In this document: positions 1-7,367 of the stretch, one piece after another
Layout: each line of letters begins with the position of its first letter
How positions within the stretch are numbered: the first letter of the stretch is position 1
Source of the DNA: an uncultured Candidatus Melainabacteria bacterium
GTDB taxonomy: Bacteria > Cyanobacteriota > Vampirovibrionia > Gastranaerophilales > Gastranaerophilaceae
Direction of reading: 5' to 3'
Assembly: GCA_932182025.1 (NCBI GenBank)
Contig: CAKNXK010000002.1
Coordinates: forward strand, 1 to 47,310
Length of the DNA: 47,310 nucleotides
The notes under the pieces: model-generated
Seen by the model: the letters and a program-made list of their open reading frames with translations, nothing else
What the model was told of the DNA's origin: nothing
Databases searched by the model: none
Made by a program: the position numbers and the translations under genes

Positions 1-66
1 ATATCCATACTTCCATTTTCTTATTACGGCAGTTTTCATGAAAACTTTAATACTTTTGGCTAATGT

Positions 67-84
67 TTTACAATTTGTTACATG
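67..84 (+). promoter_or_regulatory. HLR1-like RpaB binding site upstream of the GT8 gene
   Basis: Two direct repeats, TTTACAAT and GTTACATG, are separated by two bases. The cyanobacterial HLR1 consensus bound by RpaB is (G/T)TTACA(T/A)(T/A), two bases, then the same again. The site matches 15 of 16 constrained positions; the last base is G. It lies about 60 bases upstream of the start at 144. An RpaB-like regulator is encoded at 5431. Binding is inferred. Confidence 0.5.
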
Positions 85-143
85 TAAAATTTTTACACTA
101 AATGATTGATGTCCAATAAAACAGTATTATTAATAATATTAAT

Positions 144-1082
144 ATGGTTACAGTAAATAGATTTTTTGAAAAAGATTCAGTTAATATAGTATTCGGCAGC
201 AACAACAAATATGCAAAATATTTGGGAGTTGCCCTAAATGCGCTAATTGAGAACACTTCTCAAGATAGATTGTATGATATTATTATTCTTGAAACAGATA
301 TTCAAGATGATATAAAACAGGTTATTTTAACTCTAATAGAAAATAAAAATAATATTTCTATACGTTTTATTAATACAAAAGAGATTTATGAAAGTTTAGA
401 TACCGAGAAATTATTCTGTCATATATATTTCACTAAAGAAATGTATTTGAGACTGTTTATCCCTCAATTGCTAAAAGATTATGACAAAGCTGTATACCTG
501 GACTGCGATACTCTCATTCAGTCAGATGTTGCAGAGCTATATGATACAGAGTTAGAAAATAATTATTTAGCAGCCGTTAAAGATTTTAATACCATAGTAA
601 ATTTCAAGCACAACGACAAAGTTAAATACTATTACGAACAAGTACTTAAGTATGGAAACATGGATAATTACTTTAACTCCGGTATGCTTGTAATGAATCT
701 TACCGAATTAAGAAATGTTAATCTTATTGAAAAAACGCTTGAACTTTTAGAAACCCACAAAGAACTTTTATATCCTGATCAGGACTTGTTGAATATTATT
801 TGTAAAAACAATGTCAAAATTATTCACAGCGGTTGGAATTTTGTTTTTAGTGTTAATTCTGCTTTGATTTATGATAATTATTTTATCCCTCTTGCTGTCG
901 AATGGAGCAAAGGACTTGAAAGCCAAAAAATCATACATTATTTATCAAATCTAAAACCTTGGCTTTATCCTGAACTCGGGTATTCTGATATCTGGTGGCT
1001 GGCAGCAAAAAGAACTCCGTTCTATCAAGATTTATTAAAAGAATATTTTGAAGCTCATCCGGAACATCTTGAAAACAAGTAG
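144..1082 (+). CDS. Glycosyltransferase family 8 (LPS galactosyl/glucosyltransferase-like)
   Basis: This 312-residue protein looks like a GT8 retaining glycosyltransferase, which moves a hexose from a UDP-sugar to an acceptor such as an LPS or surface glycan. The N-terminal nucleotide-binding region contains NIVFGSNNKY (14-23). The metal-binding DxD motif is DCD at 120-122, inside YLDCDTLIQSD. The family NSGM motif follows in YFNSGMLVMNL, then YPDQDLLN. A C-terminal HYLSNLKPW corresponds to the usual HxxGxxKPW with the Gly replaced by Asn. No signal peptide or membrane segment is seen, so it is probably cytosolic or peripheral. No Shine-Dalgarno precedes the start. The acceptor cannot be deduced. 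An HLR1-like site lies upstream. Confidence 0.85.
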   Translation: MVTVNRFFEKDSVNIVFGSNNKYAKYLGVALNALIENTSQDRLYDIIILETDIQDDIKQVILTLIENKNNISIRFINTKEIYESLDTEKLFCHIYFTKEMYLRLFIPQLLKDYDKAVYLDCDTLIQSDVAELYDTELENNYLAAVKDFNTIVNFKHNDKVKYYYEQVLKYGNMDNYFNSGMLVMNLTELRNVNLIEKTLELLETHKELLYPDQDLLNIICKNNVKIIHSGWNFVFSVNSALIYDNYFIPLAVEWSKGLESQKIIHYLSNLKPWLYPELGYSDIWWLAAKRTPFYQDLLKEYFEAHPEHLENK

Positions 1083-1177
1083 TTAATGTCCGATTGGGAA
1101 GGATTAACCGCCCGACACGATAATTTTTTTTCCTCCTTTACAAGAATAAAATGTTTATAGTCAAAGGGAGGAATATT

Positions 1178-2023
1178 ATGAATAATATTTGCACAGCACC
1201 TGTGTATAAACTTGAAGAATTAAACAATATTTTTATCGAACTAACAGCAAAAAACTGCAACCAAAGATGTAAAAACTGTTATATCGAATTTGGCACAAAG
1301 AGTCTAAGCAAGTTCGTAAAAGATTTTATTTCTATTGATAGAATAAAAGAAGCTCTTGAAGATACACGCAATGAGAACATTCACTGTATCTATTTAACAG
1401 GCGCTGAACCAATGACACATCCTGATTTCAACACAATACTAAGGCTTTGCTTAAAGAGATGCAATGTTTGTATTTGTACAAACGGAAGTTTTCTTAATGA
1501 AAAAAAAATAAGGTTTCTTAAAAAAGTTGAAGACGAAGGCGGCACAAACAGTAACCAAATTTTCTTCAAACTATCTCTGGCTCATTTTGAAGAGCAGGAA
1601 AGTGACAAAATTAAGTACAGAGGACATTACAGACAAACATTTTTCGCATTAAAAACACTCTCAAGATACAATTTTTCATCAGTTTTAACAATCCAAAACC
1701 AATATAAACTTGATAAAAATCTTATTTGCGAAATGTTCAACAAGATATTCAAAGAACAGGAAATTTATAATACCGATTTACAAATAATTTGTTCTCATCC
1801 TGATTTTGAAGATGAAAATTATTCAAAACCTTCATTTAAAACAGACTGCATGTTTGGCAGAACGCTTTCAGAAAACGGGATTTACGCTTGTCCGTTTGTT
1901 TCAAATGACTACAGGGGACGAGCAGGCAGCTCTTTCAAAGATTTTTCAAAAAGCATCGCAGCCGAGACAGATTTCTGTGCAACATGCTCAAAAAATAACA
2001 ATTTTATGTTCAGCATAGGATAA
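1178..2023 (+). CDS. Radical SAM protein with C-terminal SPASM-like cysteines
   Basis: This 281-residue enzyme carries the radical SAM [4Fe-4S] motif CNQRCKNC (C27, C31, C34), followed by YLTGAEPMTHPDF, equivalent to the GGEP region. The last 60 residues contain a Cys-rich block (DCMFGR, YACPF, FCATC) like the auxiliary cluster of SPASM or twitch domains. Such enzymes modify peptides or small molecules. No precursor peptide or partner is visible nearby, so the substrate is unknown. I start at 1178, not at the in-frame ATG at 1151, because a good ribosome site (GGGAGG) lies 6 bases before 1178. It sits alone between the GT8 and GH57 genes. Confidence 0.8.
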   Translation: MNNICTAPVYKLEELNNIFIELTAKNCNQRCKNCYIEFGTKSLSKFVKDFISIDRIKEALEDTRNENIHCIYLTGAEPMTHPDFNTILRLCLKRCNVCICTNGSFLNEKKIRFLKKVEDEGGTNSNQIFFKLSLAHFEEQESDKIKYRGHYRQTFFALKTLSRYNFSSVLTIQNQYKLDKNLICEMFNKIFKEQEIYNTDLQIICSHPDFEDENYSKPSFKTDCMFGRTLSENGIYACPFVSNDYRGRAGSSFKDFSKSIAAETDFCATCSKNNNFMFSIG

Positions 2024-2078
2024 AATTCTACTATATAAATCTTATATAACGCACTGCCCAAGCGTAAGTGGCGCAATG

Positions 2079-2096
2079 ATAGTAAACAATTGTAAC
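2079..2096 (-). promoter_or_regulatory. HLR1-like RpaB binding site upstream of the GH57 gene
   Basis: On the minus strand the repeats GTTACAAT and TTTACTAT are spaced by TG. This matches 15 of 16 constrained positions of the cyanobacterial HLR1 consensus. The site lies about 70 bases upstream of the predicted transcription start of the GH57 gene. Regulation by the RpaB-like protein at 5431 is inferred. Confidence 0.45.
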
Positions 2097-2124
2097 ATTA
2101 TTCATATTAACTAATACTTAAGAG

Positions 2125-2153
2125 TTACTTTTCTGTTAAGATTATGTTATAAA
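2125..2153 (+). promoter_or_regulatory. Promoter of the GH57 branching enzyme
   Basis: TTACTT (2125-2130), a 17-base spacer and TATAAA (2148-2153). A TG one base before the -10 makes it an extended -10. The predicted transcript starts near 2160. Confidence 0.5.
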
Positions 2154-2194
2154 TAATAATGTAAAAATATATATTCTCAGAAACGGAGGCATCA

Positions 2195-3913
2195 ATGTCA
2201 GTAGGACAATTCGTATTTATGTTACATAGCCACCTGCCTTATTACAGAAAAGCAGGAATGTGGCCATTCGGAGAAGAAAACCTTTACGAATGCATGGCAG
2301 AAACATACGTACCTCTTCTTAATGCAATCTCAGAATTGTACGAAGAAGGTATTAAGGCTAAATTAACCGTAGGCATAACTCCAATTCTTGCCGAACAATT
2401 AGCAGACGAACATTTACAACATGGTTTCGTTGAATATATTGATTCAAGAATCAAGGCTGTTTCTAAGGATTTGGATAGATATCCTGATCCAAAAGTTGCT
2501 CATTCGCAACACTTGAAATACTTAGCTAAATATTATTTCGATTTATGGAACAAATTACGTAATGATTTTGTTAATAAATACGAAATGAATTTGATTAAAT
2601 ACTTTAAAAAATATCAGGATTTAGGTTGTATCGAAATCACAACCTCAGGTGCTACTCACGGGTTCTCACCATTATTAGCAACTGACAGCAACCTTAATGC
2701 ACAGTTCAAAGTTGGACAAGATACTACAAAAAGATTGTTCGGCAAAAAAGGTATGGGCGCATGGCTTCCTGAATGTGCTTACCGTCAAGGTTATGAATAT
2801 GTTGGCAAAGACGGTAAAAAACACTGGAGACCTGCTATTGAAGTAACTCTTCAAAACAACGATATTCACTACTTCTTTACAGAATCTCACGTTATTGAAG
2901 GCGGTAACTCAATCGGTAACAGACGTGTAATCGGTATGTACGGAAATATTGAATACATTCCTCTACCTGAAAGACCTGCAACAGGCTATGACACATACTC
3001 AGCTTACTGGCTTCCTGATGCTCAAGTAGCAGTTATGGGACGTAACGACAGAGCAGGATATCAGGTTTGGTCTGCGGCTGACGGATATCCTGGAGACGGA
3101 TGCTTCAGAGAATTCCACAAAAAAGACGATAAATCAGGCATGCACTATTGGAGAATAACTTCGCCAACTACAGATTTAGGCGACAAAATGCTTTATGACC
3201 CAGTGCTTGCTATGAATAAAATCGGAGAAAACTCTGACCATTATACAACCATGATTTATCATTTATTAAACGATTATAAGATGGCTAAAAACAAAGAAGG
3301 TCTTGTAATGGTTTCATTTGATACAGAGTTATTTGGTCACTGGTGGTTTGAAGGCGTTGAGTTTATCAAACAGGTTATCAAAAAGTTCAATGATTATCTT
3401 CCGGAAGTTGAAAGACTTACTGCTGGTGAATACGTAACTAAGTATCCGCCAAAAGAAGCTATCCAAATCCCTGAATCTTCTTGGGGACAAGGCGGTCACT
3501 TCTATGTATGGATGAACCACTTAACTGAATGGATGTGGCCTATTATCCACTCTTGTGAAAAACGTATCAATGCAATCGTTGATGCGCACGCAGAAGTTCC
3601 TGAAGATAAGTTATTACTAAGAGCTTTGACTCAATTAGCAAGAGAAAACTTGTTACTACAATCTTCAGATTGGCCGTTCTTAATTACAACATGGCAGGCT
3701 AAGGATTATGCAACAGATAGGTTCAATGAACATGTTGACAGATTTAGTTTAATCGCTGATATGATTGAAGCGGGTTCAATTGACGAAGCTAAGCTTCATG
3801 AAATTGAAGAAATTGACAACTGTTTCCCTGAAATCGATTACAGGGTTTATCAGTCAATCGAAGAAGGTGTTATACCGCAGCAGGAAAAGAAGCTTGCGCC
3901 GTTATATACATAA
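2195..3913 (+). CDS. GH57 1,4-alpha-glucan branching enzyme
   Basis: The 572-residue protein is a glycoside hydrolase family 57 enzyme of the branching-enzyme type, which forms alpha-1,6 branches in glycogen. The family start motif is FVFMLHSHLPYYR (7-19). The predicted nucleophile is E193 in WLPECAYRQG. The predicted acid is D376 in SFDTELFGHWWFEG. Both motifs are intact, and the length fits the branching clade rather than the longer 4-alpha-glucanotransferases. A strong ribosome site (ACGGAGG) sets the start. An HLR1-like site and a sigma-70 promoter lie upstream and an intrinsic terminator follows. The alternative, a GH57 amylase, is less likely given these motifs. Confidence 0.88.
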   Translation: MSVGQFVFMLHSHLPYYRKAGMWPFGEENLYECMAETYVPLLNAISELYEEGIKAKLTVGITPILAEQLADEHLQHGFVEYIDSRIKAVSKDLDRYPDPKVAHSQHLKYLAKYYFDLWNKLRNDFVNKYEMNLIKYFKKYQDLGCIEITTSGATHGFSPLLATDSNLNAQFKVGQDTTKRLFGKKGMGAWLPECAYRQGYEYVGKDGKKHWRPAIEVTLQNNDIHYFFTESHVIEGGNSIGNRRVIGMYGNIEYIPLPERPATGYDTYSAYWLPDAQVAVMGRNDRAGYQVWSAADGYPGDGCFREFHKKDDKSGMHYWRITSPTTDLGDKMLYDPVLAMNKIGENSDHYTTMIYHLLNDYKMAKNKEGLVMVSFDTELFGHWWFEGVEFIKQVIKKFNDYLPEVERLTAGEYVTKYPPKEAIQIPESSWGQGGHFYVWMNHLTEWMWPIIHSCEKRINAIVDAHAEVPEDKLLLRALTQLARENLLLQSSDWPFLITTWQAKDYATDRFNEHVDRFSLIADMIEAGSIDEAKLHEIEEIDNCFPEIDYRVYQSIEEGVIPQQEKKLAPLYT

Positions 3914-3925
3914 ATTTGAAAACAA

Positions 3926-3963
3926 TAAAAAATAGTGTAGCTTAATAGTTACACTATTTTTTT
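3926..3963 (+). terminator. Intrinsic terminator of the GH57 gene
   Basis: A perfect 9-bp stem (AATAGTGTA 3931-3939 with TACACTATT 3950-3958) is followed by a T-tract at 3957-3963. The T-tract runs straight into the extended -10 box of the next gene. Confidence 0.8.
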
Positions 3964-3965
3964 AT

Positions 3966-3973
3966 GCTATAAT
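3966..3973 (+). promoter_or_regulatory. Extended -10 promoter, apparently leaderless
   Basis: TATAAT at 3968-3973 has an upstream TGC and directly follows the T-tract of the preceding terminator. Only six bases separate it from the ATG at 3980, so transcription should start at the start codon. Confidence 0.6.
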
Positions 3974-3979
3974 ACATTT

Positions 3980-4318
3980 ATGAAATTAAAAATTTTCAAA
4001 CATTTAATAATTAGTTTTTGTGTAATATTTTTAATTCCTTTTTGTTTAATAAAATTTTCACAACCCATTTGGGGAATGTTTTTAGCTATAATTATCCTTT
4101 TGCTAATCAATCCCATTTATTTTATTGCATCACCATGGATTTTTCCAAGCAAATCAAAAGCTATATTATTTATTCCGATTGTTGATATTACACTATTTAT
4201 ATTATTCACAATAACAATATTAAACAACTCCGCTTATGAATATCTGTATGCTTATATCCCACTTTCAAGCATATCTGCAATAATAAAAATTTTATACAAA
4301 AAAAGAAGCAACTCATAA
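3980..4318 (+). CDS. Small multi-pass membrane protein, function unknown
   Basis: I do not recognise this 112-residue protein. It has about four hydrophobic stretches (roughly residues 7-24, 30-54, 62-82 and 88-104) and ends in the basic tail KKRSNS, so it should be an inner-membrane protein. There is no Shine-Dalgarno. A consensus TATAAT lies six bases before the ATG, suggesting a leaderless mRNA. The last codons and the stop are built into the terminator hairpin at 4301-4332. It is convergent with rpmA. The tight fit between promoter and terminator argues that it is a real gene despite the lack of homology evidence. Confidence 0.65.
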   Translation: MKLKIFKHLIISFCVIFLIPFCLIKFSQPIWGMFLAIIILLLINPIYFIASPWIFPSKSKAILFIPIVDITLFILFTITILNNSAYEYLYAYIPLSSISAIIKILYKKRSNS

Positions 4319-4332
4319 GAGTTGCTTCTTTT
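4301..4332. terminator. Bidirectional terminator with a stop codon in its loop
   Basis: A perfect 14-bp stem pairs 4301-4314 with 4319-4332. It has A-rich and T-rich ends, so it can work for the plus-strand gene at 3980 and for rpmA on the minus strand. The four-base loop ATAA contains the TAA stop of the plus-strand gene, and the 5' arm encodes its last residues. Confidence 0.85.
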
Positions 4333-4346
4333 TTATTTACTTCATT

Positions 4347-4601
4347 CTATACAGCGTAAACTGAAACTTGTTTTCTGTCACGTCTGTGTGATTCGAATTG
4401 AACTTTACCGTCAATTAGAGCGAATAAAGTATCATCTGAACCAATACCTACATTGTTACCAGGGTGAACTTTAGTTCCTCTTTGACGAACTAAGATATTA
4501 CCAGCTTTAACGATTTCGCCGCCGAATTTTTTAACGCCTAAACGTTTCGCTTCGGAATCACGACCGTTACGGGTCGAACCCATACCTTTCTTATGTGCCA
4601 T
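4347..4601 (-). CDS. rpmA: 50S ribosomal protein L27
   Basis: This 84-residue protein is bL27 of the large subunit, whose N-terminus reaches the peptidyl-transferase centre. The start MAHKKGMGSTRNGRDS and the core KFGGE..AGNILVRQRGTKVHPG are typical. I choose the ATG at 4601 because AAAAGGAG precedes it and the family begins there; a longer in-frame extension to 4667 is not credible. No N-terminal cleavable extension of the Firmicute/Prp type is present, and no prp gene lies between rplU and rpmA. It is the second gene of the rplU-rpmA operon. Confidence 0.97.
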   Translation of the reverse strand: MAHKKGMGSTRNGRDSEAKRLGVKKFGGEIVKAGNILVRQRGTKVHPGNNVGIGSDDTLFALIDGKVQFESHRRDRKQVSVYAV

Positions 4602-4719
4602 TTTTATTCTCCTTTTAATTAATCTTTTATTTTGAAAATTACACCTTGGGCATATTTGGAACTTCAAAATAATTTTGGAATTATATTTTTATGCCGTCTT
4701 AATGTTCTTTTCTTTTTGG

Positions 4720-4750
4720 TTACTTTTTCTTTTTAGTAAAGAAAAAGTAA
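4720..4750 (-). other. A+T-rich hairpin between rplU and rpmA
   Basis: A perfect 13-bp inverted repeat (4720-4732 with 4738-4750, loop of 5) begins directly after the rplU stop. No T-tract follows it on the minus strand, so it is unlikely to be a terminator. It could be an mRNA processing or stabilising element between the two ribosomal genes. Confidence 0.5.
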
Positions 4751-5095
4751 TTATGCTTCAGCTGATTCAGCTTTTTTAGAAGCAGTTGTTCTGATTTTGT
4801 TAATCATTACACGAGCAAAACCTTGTCTGTGACCTTGTTTTTTTCTGTAACCTTTTTTAGGTCTTTGTTTGTAAACAATGATTTTCTTTGCTCTGTCAGT
4901 TTTAATGATTGTGCCTTCAACTGTTGCTTTTTCAACATAAGGTTGACCAACTTTTGATTTAGCGCCGTTAACAATCATAACAACTTTATCAAAAACAACT
5001 TTAGCGTCTTTTTCTTCGCCTAATAATTCAACGTCAACATAACGTCCTTCTTCAACTTGGTATTGTTTACCACCTGTTTCGACAATAGCGTACAT
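4751..5095 (-). CDS. rplU: 50S ribosomal protein L21
   Basis: This 114-residue protein is bL21, which binds 23S rRNA. It starts MYAIVETGGKQYQV and carries the conserved YKQRPKKGYRKKQGHRQ RNA-binding block near the C-terminus, followed by an Ala/Glu/Lys tail. The start at 5095 is supported by GAAAGGAAA upstream and by family length; the in-frame ATG at 5125 would add ten unrelated residues. It is first in the rplU-rpmA operon and is preceded by a TTGACA promoter and a leader hairpin. Confidence 0.96.
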   Translation of the reverse strand: MYAIVETGGKQYQVEEGRYVDVELLGEEKDAKVVFDKVVMIVNGAKSKVGQPYVEKATVEGTIIKTDRAKKIIVYKQRPKKGYRKKQGHRQGFARVMINKIRTTASKKAESAEA

Positions 5096-5124
5096 TGTAT
5101 TTCCTTTCTTTTTGAGGAGTAGCA

Positions 5125-5142
5125 ATCCTTTGTTGCAAGGAT
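5125..5142 (-). other. Leader hairpin upstream of rplU
   Basis: ATCCTT (5125-5130) and AAGGAT (5137-5142) form a 6-bp stem about 30 bases before the rplU start. It could be part of an autogenous L21 leader, but no known leader structure was matched. Confidence 0.35.
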
Positions 5143-5183
5143 ATTTTTTTACTACTAACCTATCTAATACTATTTATACTTCA

Positions 5184-5213
5184 TTTGTACCATAAGCCAT
5201 GATAAAGTGTCAA
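5184..5213 (-). promoter_or_regulatory. Promoter of rplU-rpmA
   Basis: On the minus strand, TTGACA (5208-5213) is followed after 18 bases by TACAAA (5184-5189), with TGG before the -10 as an extended element. The predicted leader is about 80 bases and contains the hairpin at 5125-5142. Confidence 0.6.
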
Positions 5214-5346
5214 GAGTATTAATTATTCAACCTGCTTGAACCAACCTGTAATCAAAGTGCAGAGGCGGACTCATAAGCTAAAACTAAATTAAGGAGTTTT
5301 ACAAAATATCAGTCAACCCTTATCATAATAAAAAATATTTACCCCC

Positions 5347-5375
5347 TTGCAAAAATGTTTAAATTCTATTAAGAT
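5347..5375 (+). promoter_or_regulatory. Promoter of the RpaB-like regulator
   Basis: TTGCAA (5347-5352), a 17-base spacer and TAAGAT (5370-5375). The predicted leader of about 48 bases contains an HLR1 half-site at 5405-5412. Confidence 0.5.
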
Positions 5376-5430
5376 ATATATATTAATATTAAGAAATTAA
5401 AAGAAATGTAACATAATTAAAGGTGGTAGC

Positions 5431-6219
5431 ATGGCAGAAAATGAAGAATTGCAAGAAGAGATGAGCGAAGGAGAGGCTCGCCAAAAGATTTTAGTTGCTG
5501 ACGACGAAGCCAGTATCAGAAGAATCCTTGAAACTCGTCTTAAAATGGTCGGTTATGATGTGGTTGTTGCAGAAGATGGCGAAGAAGCTGTTGATGTATT
5601 CAACAAAACAAACCCAGATTTGGTTGTTTTAGATGTCATGATGCCTAAAATGGACGGTTACGGTGTAACTCGCGAAATCAGAAGAACATCAGATGTTCCT
5701 ATTATTATATTAACAGCTTTAGGCGATGTTTCAGAAAGAATCACTGGACTTGAATTAGGTGCTGATGATTACGTTATCAAACCTTTCAGCCCTAAAGAAC
5801 TTGAAGCTAGGGTTAAGGCTGTTCTTAGAAGAACTATTTCTAAAGACGTTATTATTCCTGCTGGTTCAAGTGCAGGTGCAGCTGCAGCATCAGGTAAAGG
5901 TGCTAAAAATGTTATTACAACCGGTTGCATCAAAATTGATACAGCAAGAAGACAAGTTTACAGAAAGAACGAACGCATCAGACTTACTGGTATGGAATTC
6001 AGCCTTCTTGAATTACTTGTTAACAATTCAGGACAAGCTTATTCAAGAAACGAAATCTTACAACACGTTTGGTCATACCCTGCAGATCACAGAATTGATA
6101 CTCGTGTAGTTGATGTTCATATTTCAAGATTACGTTCTAAATTGGAAGCTGATCCTACAAACCCTGAGTTAATACTAACAGCTCGCGGTATCGGATATAT
6201 GTTCCAAAGAATCAATTAA
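5431..6219 (+). CDS. rpaB: RpaB/Ycf27-like OmpR-family response regulator
   Basis: This 262-residue regulator has an N-terminal receiver domain with phospho-acceptor D68 in VVLDVMMPKMDGYG and the conserved Lys in YVIKPFSPKELEAR (K117). A C-terminal OmpR winged helix contains RLTGMEFSLLELL and DTRVVDVHISRLRSKLE. Receiver, DNA-binding helix and the end ILTARGIGYMFQRI read like cyanobacterial RpaB (Ycf27), the high-light regulator paired with NblS/Hik33. The inter-domain linker (about 135-160) is an unusual Ala/Gly/Ser-rich stretch. The ribosome site is AAAGGTGG. No histidine kinase is adjacent, as is common for RpaB. In a non-photosynthetic cell it must answer another signal, perhaps redox or envelope stress. 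Confidence 0.9.
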   Translation: MAENEELQEEMSEGEARQKILVADDEASIRRILETRLKMVGYDVVVAEDGEEAVDVFNKTNPDLVVLDVMMPKMDGYGVTREIRRTSDVPIIILTALGDVSERITGLELGADDYVIKPFSPKELEARVKAVLRRTISKDVIIPAGSSAGAAAASGKGAKNVITTGCIKIDTARRQVYRKNERIRLTGMEFSLLELLVNNSGQAYSRNEILQHVWSYPADHRIDTRVVDVHISRLRSKLEADPTNPELILTARGIGYMFQRIN

Positions 6220-6224
6220 TTTAT

Positions 6225-6252
6225 AAAGGTCGACTCAATGAGTCGACCTTTT
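6225..6252 (+). terminator. Intrinsic terminator of rpaB
   Basis: A perfect 12-bp stem (AAAGGTCGACTC 6225-6236 with 6240-6251) with loop AAT ends in T residues. It overlaps the in-frame ATG at 6238, which is therefore not a start codon. Confidence 0.85.
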
Positions 6253-6271
6253 AGTTTGCCGTGCTCGGCTA

Positions 6272-6300
6272 TTGCAAGCAATAAAAATTTGCTTAATTAT
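6272..6300 (+). promoter_or_regulatory. Promoter of the HtrA-like protease, apparently leaderless
   Basis: TTGCAA (6272-6277), a 17-base spacer and AATTAT (6295-6300). Six bases later comes the ATG at 6307, with no Shine-Dalgarno between. Confidence 0.45.
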
Positions 6301-6306
6301 TCTATT

Positions 6307-6954
6307 ATGAAAAGAATTTTTACAGCAATTACATCATTATTATTATGCCTGCCAACTTTTGCTTATGATAGAGAAGAGCAGGCAAACGTAACACTTTATA
6401 AAAAAATTAACCCTGCTATTGTAAGTGTAGACTCCCAAATTTCGGATGGTCTATCCTGCGGAACAGGATGTATAATTGATAAACGAGGAATTATATTAAC
6501 AAGTGCTCACGTCATTGAAAGTGATAGTGTCGTTGTTACAATGGCAAACGGGCAAAACTATACAGCTAAAGTATTAAAGAAATTTGGAGAAAAACAAGAC
6601 ATCGCACTTCTAAAAATCAATGTTCCCAGAGATTTAAAAACAGTAAAACTTGGAGACTCAGAAAAAATCAGAGTTGGTCAAAAAGTTTTAGCAATCGGAA
6701 ACCCGTTTGGATTTAACGGAACATTGACTCAAGGTATTATTTCAAGAATCGATTATTCAAAAAATCGTATACAAACAGATGCAGCTATTAACCCCGGTTC
6801 GTCAGGAGGCCCGCTTCTGAACAAACGTGGAGAAATAATTGGCATAAACCAAGCGATATATAATCCTGATAATAATATTTCAAATATTGGCATCGGATTT
6901 GCAATTCCCATAAATCTTGTTAAAGAATACTTGAAAGAAAGCAATACTATATAG
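6307..6954 (+). CDS. Secreted HtrA/DegP-type trypsin-like protease without PDZ domain
   Basis: The 215-residue product starts with a signal peptide (MKRIFTAITSLLLCLPTFAY) and is otherwise one trypsin-like (S1C) domain. The catalytic triad is intact: H68 in TSAHVIE, D98 in KQDIALLK and S166 in NPGSSGGPL. It ends right after the protease domain (GIGFAIPINLVKEYL), so the PDZ domain used by DegP/DegS for substrate recognition is absent. It should act in the periplasm or at the surface. I chose 6307 because the upstream ATG at 6238 lies in the rpaB terminator and because a signal peptide begins here. Confidence 0.85.
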   Translation: MKRIFTAITSLLLCLPTFAYDREEQANVTLYKKINPAIVSVDSQISDGLSCGTGCIIDKRGIILTSAHVIESDSVVVTMANGQNYTAKVLKKFGEKQDIALLKINVPRDLKTVKLGDSEKIRVGQKVLAIGNPFGFNGTLTQGIISRIDYSKNRIQTDAAINPGSSGGPLLNKRGEIIGINQAIYNPDNNISNIGIGFAIPINLVKEYLKESNTI

Positions 6955-6980
6955 TATTATTAAACACAAGGAGGGGAACT

Positions 6981-7367
6981 ATGAAATTTTTACACACAAT
7001 GATTAGAGTTAAAGATATCGATGCATCTTTAAAGTTTTATACAGAAGTTTTAGATATGGAGCTTGATCACAAAAAAAGACTTGAAGACTGCTGGTTATAT
7101 TTTTTGAATGATAAAGAAAAAACTTGTCAAATTGAATTGACTTACAATGATGAGACACCTGCAGAAGGGTATCAAATTGGTTCAGGATTTGGGCATTTTG
7201 CGTTTGCAGTTGAATCTCTTGATGCGTTTACCGCACAAATTGCAAAACTTGGCTATGATTATCTTTACCCGCCATTTGATTTAAACGGCAAAGGTTCTAA
7301 AATAGCGTTTTTAAATGACCCTGACGGGTATGAAATCGAATTAATCGAAAAAGTAAACTGGGATTAA
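6981..7367 (+). CDS. gloA: Lactoylglutathione lyase (glyoxalase I)
   Basis: This 128-residue VOC-fold enzyme isomerises the hemithioacetal of methylglyoxal and a thiol, detoxifying a by-product of glycolysis. The four expected metal ligands are H5 (LHTMIRV), E52 (IELTYN), H72 (GFGHFAF) and E120 (DPDGYEIELIE). The sequence matches the short bacterial Ni-type glyoxalase I. A strong AAGGAGGGG ribosome site sets the start. It lies 26 bases after the protease gene and is convergent with yjbQ, overlapping it by four bases. No glutathione synthesis genes are in view, so another thiol may be used. Confidence 0.92.
   Translation: MKFLHTMIRVKDIDASLKFYTEVLDMELDHKKRLEDCWLYFLNDKEKTCQIELTYNDETPAEGYQIGSGFGHFAFAVESLDAFTAQIAKLGYDYLYPPFDLNGKGSKIAFLNDPDGYEIELIEKVNWD

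Larger units (their letters stand above)
5096..5430. other. Intergenic region between rplU and rpaB (335 bp)
   Basis: No gene is seen. From left to right it holds the rplU leader with its hairpin, the rplU promoter, a more G+C-rich patch at about 5226-5285 containing CAGAGGCGGA, and the rpaB promoter with a 5' leader. One HLR1 half-site (AATGTAAC, 5405-5412) sits in the rpaB leader and may serve autoregulation. Confidence 0.6.

Noticed and set aside
1083..1135. Terminator after the GT8 gene
   Set aside because: A T8 run follows, but the upstream pairing is broken by mismatches and bulges, so the stem is not convincing.
1806..2018. 70-residue ORF inside the radical SAM gene
   Set aside because: It is a shadow frame within a gene with clear cysteine motifs and has no ribosome site.
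4602..4667. N-terminal extension of L27 to 4667
   Set aside because: The extension has no family similarity, and a strong ribosome site precedes the canonical MAHKKG start at 4601.
6238..6306. Longer start of the HtrA-like protease at 6238
   Set aside because: This ATG lies in the loop of the rpaB terminator and would put 23 residues before a clear signal peptide.
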